Shown here piece after piece: positions 1 to 5,310 of a DNA stretch of 5,310 bases (position 1 is its first letter; each line of letters begins with the position of its first letter). The position numbers and the translations under genes were made by a program. The DNA is from an uncultured Clostridia bacterium. Its GTDB lineage: Bacteria > Bacillota > Clostridia > Oscillospirales > CAG-272. The notes under the pieces were generated by a model. The model saw nothing but the letters and a program-made list of their open reading frames with translations. It made no database searches and was not told where the DNA came from. The stretch spans positions 1 through 5,310 of the forward strand of contig CAMZBE010000106.1 of the NCBI GenBank assembly GCA_947304475.1, in the 5' to 3' direction.

Positions 1-806
1 CCGACCGCAACCGCACCTCGCCCTTCGCCTTCACCGGCAACAAGTTCGAGTTCCGGATGCTCGGCTCGTCGAACAGCATCGCCTGCGCGAACATCATGCT
101 GAACTCCGCCGTCGCCGAGAGTCTGAAGATCTACGCAGACAAACTCGAGGGCGAAAAGAACTTCGAGGCGGCGCTCCACGATCTGATCAAGGAGACCATC
201 AAGCAGCACAAGCGCATCATCTTCAACGGCAACGGCTACGACGACGCCTGGATCAAAGAGGCTACGACGGTCCGCGGACTGCTCAATTACCGCACTACCG
301 CCGACTGTATGCCGCACCTGCTCGACAAGAAGAACGTCGATATGCTGACCGGGCATAAGGTCTTTACGGTCGAGGAAATGAAATCCCGCTGTGAGATCAT
401 GCTTGAAAACTACTGCAAATCGGTCGTGATCGAGGCGAATACCATGATCGATATGGCGAAGACCGCGATCGCCCCGGCGATCGAACGCTTCACCGCGGAT
501 CTGGCGCGCAACCTCGCCGCCAAGAAAGCCGCCGTTCCCACGGTCGCCTGCGCCTACGAGACCGACCTGATCGGGAAACTCTCGTCTCTGACCGACCGGA
601 TCGTTTCGGCGGTTGCCGACCTGCAGAGTTCGGTCATCGCCCTGCACGACGCGGAGAACGTCGTCTCCGAATCCGAGCAGATCCGCGACGACGTGCTGCT
701 CAAGATGTGCGCGCTCCGGCTCGCGTGCGACGAGGCGGAAACCCTGACCGAAAAGAAATACTGGCCCTATCCGACCTACGCCGACATTTTGTTCAGCGTG
801 AGGTAA
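1..806 (+). CDS. glnN: Glutamine synthetase type III, C-terminal part (5' end outside window)
   Basis: Catalyses ATP-dependent glutamine formation from glutamate and ammonium in the cytoplasm. The reading frame is open from base 3 and gives 267 residues before a TAA stop; full GSIII proteins are about 700 residues, so roughly the last 40% is here. The fragment opens with DRNRTSPFAFTGNKFEFRM and continues LGSSNSIACAN, the conserved C-terminal active-site block of GSIII, which differs from GSI and GSII. It then has the helical tail typical of this class (ETIKQHKRIIFNGNGY; TTADCMPHLLDKKNVDML) and ends with a KKYWPYPTYADILF-like terminus. No frameshift or stop is seen. The next gene, an ammonium transporter with a PII domain, follows after 29 nt without a visible terminator, so the two are probably co-transcribed. 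The family call is firm; the symbol glnN is the usual one for GSIII. Confidence 0.95.
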   Translation, partial: DRNRTSPFAFTGNKFEFRMLGSSNSIACANIMLNSAVAESLKIYADKLEGEKNFEAALHDLIKETIKQHKRIIFNGNGYDDAWIKEATTVRGLLNYRTTADCMPHLLDKKNVDMLTGHKVFTVEEMKSRCEIMLENYCKSVVIEANTMIDMAKTAIAPAIERFTADLARNLAAKKAAVPTVACAYETDLIGKLSSLTDRIVSAVADLQSSVIALHDAENVVSESEQIRDDVLLKMCALRLACDEAETLTEKKYWPYPTYADILFSVR

Positions 807-821
807 AACCGATGATTGAAT

Positions 822-827
822 AAGGAG
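822..827 (+). promoter_or_regulatory. Ribosome-binding site of the ammonium transporter gene
   Basis: AAGGAG lies 8 nt before the ATG at 836, a near-perfect Shine-Dalgarno site. It fixes the start of the transporter and lies in the short gap after the glutamine synthetase stop. Confidence 0.85.
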
Positions 828-835
828 ATACTTCT

Positions 836-2590
836 ATGACACCCCAAGAGATCCTCTCGTTGATAAAAGAAACCGCAACAAGCGAGGTCTTCGGCGTATG
901 GTTTCTGATCGGCGCCGCGCTCGTCTTCTTCATGCAGGCAGGGTTCGCGATGGTGGAGACCGGCTTCACCCGTGCAAAGAACGCCGGGAATATCATCATG
1001 AAGAACCTGATGGACTTCTGTATCGGGACGGTGGTCTTCGTCCTTCTCGGTTTCAGTCTGATGATGGCGGAGGATTACGTACTCGGGGTGATCGGCGTTC
1101 CGAACCTCAAGATCCTGACCGATTTCGGCGGCTTCCTTGCCGACGGCAACGCGCCGTCCTTCGTCTTCAACCTCGTGTTCTGCGCGACGGCCGCGACCAT
1201 CGTGTCGGGCTCCATGGCGGAACGCACCAAGTTCCTCTCCTACTGCATCTATTCCGGCGTCATCTCGCTCTTCGTCTATCCGGTCGAAGCGGGGTGGGTT
1301 TGGAACCAAGCCGGGTGGCTCGTGAAACTCGGTTTCCACGATTTCGCCGGTTCCGCGGCGATCCACTCGGTGGGCGGCACCGCAGCCCTGATCGGGGCGA
1401 TCATGGTCGGTCCCCGTCTCGGCAAGTACGTGAAGGACGCCGCCGGGAAGGTGACCAAGGTCAACGCGATCCAGGGGCACGCCGTCACCCTCGGCGCGCT
1501 CGGCTGCTTCATTCTCTGGTTCGGCTGGTACGGCTTCAACGGCGCTGCCGCCTGGGACGGCGACTCGCTGGCGTCCATCTTCGTGACCACCACGATCGCC
1601 CCCGCCGTCGCGACCTGCACGACCATGATCTTTACCTGGATCAAGAACGGCAAACCCGACGTTTCGATGTGCCTCAACGCCTCGCTCGCGGGGCTGGTCG
1701 GGATTACGGCGGGCTGCGACGCGCTCGACGCCGTCGGTGCGACGGTCGTCGGGATCGTCTCGGGTATCCTCGTGGTCGTCGTAGTCGAAGTGCTTGACCT
1801 GAAACTCCATATCGACGATCCGGTCGGCGCCGTCGGCGTCCACTTCGCGAACGGGATCTGGGGAACGCTCGCGGTCGGTCTCTTTGCCAACCCCGACGCT
1901 CCGGCAGGTCTTAAAGGACTGTTCTACACCGGGAGTTTCCGTCTGCTCGGCGTGCAGGCGCTCGGGATGGTCGCGATCCTTGCCTGGACCGCCGCTTTGA
2001 TGACGCTGACCTTCTTCATCATCAAGCGGACGGTCGGACTGCGCGTTTCGCAGGAAGAGGAGATCAAGGGGCTCGACAGTACCGAACACGGTCTTCCGAG
2101 CGCGTACGCCGATTTCGTCCCCGCCGTGGAGAGCCTGGATTACGGATTTGCGGGCGCCGTCGCCGTTTCTGGCGAAACGCCGGTCTCCGAGGCGATCCCG
2201 GTCAAGCGCGTGCCGTCGTTTGACGAGACGCAGCCCAAGTTTACCAAGATCGAGATCATCTGCAAGGAGCCCCGATTTGAAGCGCTCAAAGCCGCGATGA
2301 TGGACATCGGGATTACCGGTATGACGGTCTCGCACGTTCTGGGATGCGGGGCGCAGAAGGGACAGCCCGAATACTACCGCGGCGTCCCGGTCGAAGCCAC
2401 CCTGCTCCCGAAGATTCAGGTGGATATCGTGGTCAGCAAAGTGCCGGTCCGTCACGTGATCGAGACCGCGAAGAAGGTGCTTTACACCGGACATATCGGC
2501 GACGGGAAGATCTTCGTGCAGGATGTGGAAAACGTGGTGCGCGTCCGTACCGGCGAGGAAGGATACGACGCCCTGCAGGACGTGGAGTAA
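836..2590 (+). CDS. amt: Ammonium transporter with fused C-terminal PII (GlnB/GlnK) domain
   Basis: A 584-residue membrane protein that should conduct ammonium inward as a trimer. Residues about 15-400 are the Amt channel, with the family signature from D169 (DFAGSAAIHSVGG), the twin pore histidines H177 and H336, and the phenylalanine gate F115 and F234 (WYGFN). No separate signal peptide is seen; TM1 begins near residue 18. The conserved cytoplasmic Amt tail (residues 403-424) leads into a linker, and residues about 467-584 are a full PII domain. There the T-loop runs 505-526 (QKGQPEYYRG), the B-loop is TGHIGDGKIFV (551-561), and the C-loop is VRVRTGEE (568-575). Q507 and K526 match E. coli Q39 and K58 (2-oxoglutarate/Mg-ATP binding), R569 and R571 match R101 and R103 (ATP), and R515 matches the R47 that plugs AmtB. 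Tyr51, the uridylylation site, is Val519. Amt-PII fusions are known from some bacteria; self-gating is inference. Confidence 0.96.
   Translation: MTPQEILSLIKETATSEVFGVWFLIGAALVFFMQAGFAMVETGFTRAKNAGNIIMKNLMDFCIGTVVFVLLGFSLMMAEDYVLGVIGVPNLKILTDFGGFLADGNAPSFVFNLVFCATAATIVSGSMAERTKFLSYCIYSGVISLFVYPVEAGWVWNQAGWLVKLGFHDFAGSAAIHSVGGTAALIGAIMVGPRLGKYVKDAAGKVTKVNAIQGHAVTLGALGCFILWFGWYGFNGAAAWDGDSLASIFVTTTIAPAVATCTTMIFTWIKNGKPDVSMCLNASLAGLVGITAGCDALDAVGATVVGIVSGILVVVVVEVLDLKLHIDDPVGAVGVHFANGIWGTLAVGLFANPDAPAGLKGLFYTGSFRLLGVQALGMVAILAWTAALMTLTFFIIKRTVGLRVSQEEEIKGLDSTEHGLPSAYADFVPAVESLDYGFAGAVAVSGETPVSEAIPVKRVPSFDETQPKFTKIEIICKEPRFEALKAAMMDIGITGMTVSHVLGCGAQKGQPEYYRGVPVEATLLPKIQVDIVVSKVPVRHVIETAKKVLYTGHIGDGKIFVQDVENVVRVRTGEEGYDALQDVE
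2584..2587 (+). promoter_or_regulatory. Ribosome-binding site of asnB, inside the end of amt
   Basis: GGAG lies 6 nt before the ATG at 2594 and overlaps the last codons of the transporter gene. It supports 2594 as the original asnB start and suggests translational coupling between the two genes. No comparable site precedes the next in-frame starts, the GTG at 2693 and ATG at 2741. Confidence 0.65.
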
Positions 2591-2612
2591 AAAATGTGTT
2601 CGATATTCGGAT

Positions 2613-2643
2613 AATGCGGTCCCGTCCCGGACAGGACTGCGTT
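2613..2643 (+). other. Potential RNA stem-loop starting at the internal asnB stop codon
   Basis: Bases 2613-2622 can pair with 2634-2643 as ten pairs, two of them G-U. A C/A mismatch follows, then three more pairs (2624-2626 with 2630-2632) closing a CCG triloop. The stem begins within the TAA at 2612-2614. It has no U-tract after it, so it does not look like an intrinsic terminator. GC-rich coding DNA forms such structures by chance, so a role in readthrough is only a possibility. Confidence 0.35.
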
Positions 2644-2762
2644 TGAAAAAGCGTTTGAGCAAACCAAATCACGCGGACCGGACGACAGTCGCGTGATCGG
2701 GGCGGGCGACGGACTTATCGCCTTTCACCGCCTTTCGATCATGGGGCTGACGCCCGAAGGTA

Positions 2763-2789
2763 TGCAGCCGTTCACCCTGAACGGCTGCA
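2763..2789 (+). repeat. Perfect 12-bp inverted repeat with 3-nt loop inside asnB
   Basis: TGCAGCCGTTCA (2763-2774) is followed by CCC and the exact reverse complement TGAACGGCTGCA (2778-2789). It lies within the codons for MQPFTLNGCT, part of the conserved amidotransferase domain. The mRNA would form a stable hairpin about 150 nt downstream of the internal stop. No U-run follows, so it is not a standard terminator; no function is evident. Confidence 0.7.
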
Positions 2790-4184
2790 CCGCCGTATGT
2801 AACGGGGAACTCTACGGTTTTACGCGCGAGCGCGCGAGACTACTGGAAAAAGGTTATACTTTCAAGAGTGACAGCGACTGCGAGATCCTGCTCCCGATGT
2901 ATTTCGAGTACGGGACCGATCTGTTCCGGCGGCTCGACGCCGAATTCGCCTGCGTGATCTACGACGGGCGGAGCGGGGAATGGATCGCCGCCCGCGATCC
3001 GATCGGGATCCGCCCGCTCTACTACGGCTACGACGCAAACGGCACGATCCTCTTCGCAAGCGAAGCGAAGAACCTCGTCGGTCTTGCAAAGAAGATCATG
3101 CCTTTCCCGCCGGGGCACTATTACAAGGGCGGGCGCTTCGTCCGCTACGCCGATCCCGCGAAGGTCGACGCGGTGTGTCACGACGACGTCGAGACCGCCT
3201 GCGCGAAGATCCGGGAGAAACTGATCGCCGGGGTGGAAAAACGGCTGATCTCCGACGCGAAGGTCGGATTCCTGCTCTCGGGCGGGCTTGACAGTTCGCT
3301 GGTCTGCGCGATCGCGCAGAAGAAGTGCGGTCACCCGATCAAAACCTTCGCGATCGGAATGAGCGAGGACGCGATCGACCTCAAGTACGCGCGGCAGGTC
3401 GCCGAGTATATCGGCGCCGATCACACCGAGGTCTTCATGACGCCGGACGACGTGATCGCATCGCTCGAAGACGTGGTGCGGCTGCTCGGTACATTCGACA
3501 TCACGACGATCCGCGCCAGTATGGGAATGTACCTGGTCTGCCGTGCCATTCACGAGACTACTGATCTCCGGGTGCTGCTGACCGGCGAGATTTCGGACGA
3601 ACTCTTCGGTTACAAGTACACCGATTTCGCTCCGTCCGCCGAAGAGTTCCAGAAGGAAGCCGGCAAGCGGATCACGGAACTCCACGCCTACGACGTTCTG
3701 CGCGCCGACAGATGCATTTCGGTTAACTCGCTTGAGGCGCGGGTGCCCTTCGGCGACCTCGATTTCGTCAAGTACGTGATGGCGCTCGATCCCGCGATCA
3801 AGATGAACGTGTACGGAAAAGGGAAGTACCTGCTCCGGCACGCGTTCGAGGGGCTCGGCTACCTGCCCGATTCGATCCTCTGGCGCGAGAAAGCGGCGTT
3901 CTCCGACGCGGTCGGCCATTCGATGGTCGACGACCTGAAGGAATACGCCGAGCGGACCTACACCGACGAAGAGTTCGAGGAACGTCGGCAGAAGTACGAC
4001 TACGCGCGCCCCTTCACCAAGGAATCGCTGCTCTACCGCGAACTGTTTGAAAAGTACTACCCCGGACAGGCGGAGATGATCCCCGGCTTCTGGATGCCCA
4101 ACAAGAGTTGGCAGGGATGCGACGTGAACGATCCGTCGGCACGCGTCTTATCGAACTACGGCGACAGCGGAAAATAAAAACGAG

Positions 4185-4190
4185 AAGGAG
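4185..4190 (+). promoter_or_regulatory. Ribosome-binding site of purC
   Basis: AAGGAG lies 10 nt before ATG 4201, in the gap after the asnB stop. The surrounding AAGGAGATAC is identical to the sequence at the site before the ammonium transporter. It decides the purC start in favour of 4201 over an upstream in-frame ATG at 4108 inside asnB. Confidence 0.85.
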
Positions 4191-4200
4191 ATACAGGACA

Positions 4201-4920
4201 ATGGAGAAGAAGGAACTGCTCTACGAAGGCAAGGCGAAGAAGGTCTACAGGACCGACGATCCCGAAAAACTGATCGTTTCGTACAAGGACGACGCGACGG
4301 CGTTCAACGGTCTGAAACGCGGGACCATCGTCGGCAAGGGCGTCATCAACAACCAGATGAGCAACCGCCTGATGAAACTGCTTGAAAAAGAGGGGATCCC
4401 GACGCACCTCGTGTCGGAACTCTCCGAGCGCGATACGCTAGTGAAGCGGGTGTCGATCGTCCCGCTCGAGGTGATCGTGCGGAATATCTCGGCGGGATCG
4501 TTTGCGAAAAGATACGGCGTGGAGGAAGGGATCGTTTTCCCCTCCCCCACGATCGAGTTTTCTTATAAGAACGACGCGCTGGGCGATCCGCTCCTGAACC
4601 GTTACCACGCGCTGGCGCTCGGACTGGCGACCGAGCGGGAACTGGATACTATCGCGGCGTACAGTTTCAAGATCAACGAGATCCTGTCGGCGTTCTGGCG
4701 CGGATGCGGCGTGATTCTGGTGGATTTCAAACTCGAGTTCGGACGGCTCTCCGACGGCACGGTCGTGCTCGCCGACGAGATCAGCCCCGATACCTGCCGC
4801 CTCTGGGACAGCGTGACCAAGGAGAAACTCGACAAGGACCGTTTCCGCCGCGATCTCGGCGGCGTCGAGGACGCGTACAAGGAGATCATGGGGCGCCTCG
4901 AAAAGCAACTCGGCAAATAA
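4201..4920 (+). CDS. purC: Phosphoribosylaminoimidazole-succinocarboxamide synthase (SAICAR synthase)
   Basis: Cytoplasmic enzyme of purine synthesis; it joins aspartate to CAIR using ATP to give SAICAR. The 239-residue product matches the usual bacterial length (E. coli PurC is 237). It opens with the typical ELLYEGKAKKVY nucleotide-binding strand (residues 5-16). It carries both family signatures, IVPLEVIVRNISAGS (86-100) and LVDFKLEFG (173-181), and the DEISPDTCRLWD block (192-203). The frame extends upstream to an ATG at 4108, but that part lies inside asnB, encodes an Arg-rich stretch unlike PurC, and is bypassed by the AAGGAG site before 4201. It follows asnB by 23 nt and precedes the NAD synthase gene by 10 nt, so it sits in the same transcription unit. 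Its link to its neighbours is use of aspartate and membership of a glutamine-consuming pathway. No anomalies are seen. Confidence 0.97.
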   Translation: MEKKELLYEGKAKKVYRTDDPEKLIVSYKDDATAFNGLKRGTIVGKGVINNQMSNRLMKLLEKEGIPTHLVSELSERDTLVKRVSIVPLEVIVRNISAGSFAKRYGVEEGIVFPSPTIEFSYKNDALGDPLLNRYHALALGLATERELDTIAAYSFKINEILSAFWRGCGVILVDFKLEFGRLSDGTVVLADEISPDTCRLWDSVTKEKLDKDRFRRDLGGVEDAYKEIMGRLEKQLGK

Positions 4921-4930
4921 GGGGCAAACG

Positions 4931-5310
4931 ATGTTTGATGCGGTAAAAAACAAGGACGCGTGCGTTCTCTTTATCCGGAAGTTCTTTTCGGAGAACGGAG
5001 AGGGGTGCAACGCGATCGTCGGGATCTCGGGGGGAAAAGACAGTTCGACGGTCGCCGCCCTGTGCGTCGAGGCGCTCGGTCGCGATCGGGTGATCGGGGT
5101 TTTGATGCCCTGCCGCGTGCAGAGCGACATCGACGCGGCGAAGAAACTGGTCGCGCACCTCGGGATCCGGCACTACGTCGTCAATATCGGGGACGCCGTG
5201 GACGGTCTCACGAAGAACCTGCCTTTCGATCTTTCCCGGCAGAGCGCGATCAACCTGCCCGCCCGGGTGCGGATGGCGACGCTCTACGCCGTGGCGCAGA
5301 GCCACAACGG
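4931..5310 (+). CDS. nadE: NAD synthase, probably ammonia-dependent, N-terminal part (3' end outside window)
   Basis: Converts deamido-NAD to NAD with ATP and an amide nitrogen donor. The frame from ATG 4931 is open to the window edge, giving 126 full codons of an enzyme that usually has about 240-275 residues. The ATP-pyrophosphatase PP-loop is SGGKDSS (33-39) within AIVGISGGKDSSTVAAL. VIGVLMP (54-60) and INLPARVRMATLYAVAQS (107-124) match the substrate-binding core of NadE. Only about 30 residues precede the PP-loop, so there is no N-terminal nitrilase-type glutaminase domain. The enzyme should therefore take free ammonia, consistent with the ammonium transporter and glutamine synthetase upstream. 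A modest AAGGGG site (4919-4924) overlaps the purC stop 6 nt before the start. The variant K in SGGKDS is, as I recall, common in clostridial NadE. Confidence 0.9.
   Translation, partial: MFDAVKNKDACVLFIRKFFSENGEGCNAIVGISGGKDSSTVAALCVEALGRDRVIGVLMPCRVQSDIDAAKKLVAHLGIRHYVVNIGDAVDGLTKNLPFDLSRQSAINLPARVRMATLYAVAQSHN

Larger units (their letters stand above)
2594..4177 (+). pseudogene. asnB: Asparagine synthase B (glutamine-hydrolysing), interrupted by an in-frame TAA at codon 7
   Basis: Makes asparagine from aspartate, ATP and glutamine-derived ammonia. The frame from ATG 2594 reads MCSIFG, TAA (2612-2614), then CGPVPDRTAFEKAF and KSRGPDDSRV without another stop to 4177. Counting the stop as residue 7, the protein would be 527 long, normal for the short AsnB form. 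The class II amidotransferase domain (to about residue 180) has nucleophile Cys2, R46 (HRLSIMG), N70-G71-E72 and D95. The synthetase domain has the PP-loop SGGLDS (229-234), TGEISDELFG (330-339), SLEARVPFGD and WREKAAFSDAVG. One lesion in an otherwise clean gene suggests a recent mutation, a sequence error or recoding, not old decay. The longest uninterrupted frame is 2693-4177 (GTG start, 494 residues), which lacks Cys2 and has no good ribosome-binding site; if made, it could only use free ammonia. The family call is firm; functional status is open. Confidence 0.9.

Noticed and set aside
466..483. Palindrome CGATCGCC-CC-GGCGATCG in the glutamine synthetase gene
   Set aside because: Its 2-nt spacer cannot form a hairpin loop without opening pairs, and GATCG words are frequent throughout this GC-rich sequence.
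807..835. Separate promoter or terminator between the glutamine synthetase and transporter genes
   Set aside because: Only 29 nt are available; they contain the ribosome-binding site but no hairpin with a T-run and no paired -35/-10 boxes.
2612..2614. Selenocysteine or pyrrolysine insertion at the asnB stop
   Set aside because: Those use UGA and UAG respectively; this codon is UAA, and position 7 of AsnB is not a catalytic residue.
2613..2650. Intrinsic terminator or attenuator between amt and asnB
   Set aside because: The hairpin is followed by GTTTGAAAAA with no run of U residues, and it lies inside the asnB coding frame.
776..2662. Open frame of 628 codons on the minus strand covering the ammonium transporter gene
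   Set aside because: It is longer than the real gene but its product is low-complexity, rich in Arg, Asp, His and Gly, with no recognisable domain. It mirrors the codon bias of a GC-rich gene on the opposite strand.
2840..3919. Open frame of 359 codons on the minus strand within asnB
   Set aside because: Antisense shadow of a GC-rich gene with no domain and no ribosome-binding site.
4108..4200. Possible N-terminal extension of PurC from an upstream ATG
   Set aside because: The extension overlaps asnB, encodes an Arg-rich stretch foreign to PurC, and the AAGGAG site points to ATG 4201, where the family's usual N-terminus begins.

Overview
The window reads as part of a nitrogen-assimilation operon of a GC-rich (roughly 60% by eye) bacterium. 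The likely host is an anaerobic member of the Bacillota (Clostridia-type), inferred from strong AAGGAG ribosome-binding sites, a type III glutamine synthetase, the short AsnB and stand-alone NadE families, and protein wording typical of gut Clostridia. The phylum is an inference; no rRNA or other marker is present.

Layout, all on the + strand: the 3' end of a type III glutamine synthetase gene (1-806); 29 nt; an ammonium transporter with a PII signalling domain fused to its C-terminus (836-2590); 3 nt; an asparagine synthase B gene (2594-4177) whose seventh codon is an in-frame TAA stop; 23 nt; purC, SAICAR synthase (4201-4920); 10 nt; the 5' part of a stand-alone NAD synthase gene (4931 to the right edge). 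There is no gene-free stretch longer than about 30 nt, and I see no promoter, terminator, RNA gene, mobile element or CRISPR array.

The genes share a theme. Amt brings in ammonium and its attached PII domain probably gates it by sensing ATP/ADP and 2-oxoglutarate. Glutamine synthetase fixes the ammonium. AsnB and NadE are amide-forming ATP-pyrophosphatases, and NadE of this short form uses free ammonia. PurC adds aspartate in the glutamine-demanding purine pathway.

Two points stand out. First, asnB is intact in every recognisable motif except for the stop right after its MCSIFG start, which separates the catalytic Cys2 from the rest. This is a sequencing error, a fresh nonsense mutation, readthrough, or restart as a form without glutaminase. 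A stem-loop can be drawn starting at that stop. Second, the fused PII domain keeps its ligand-binding and channel-plugging residues but has Val where E. coli PII has the uridylylated Tyr51.
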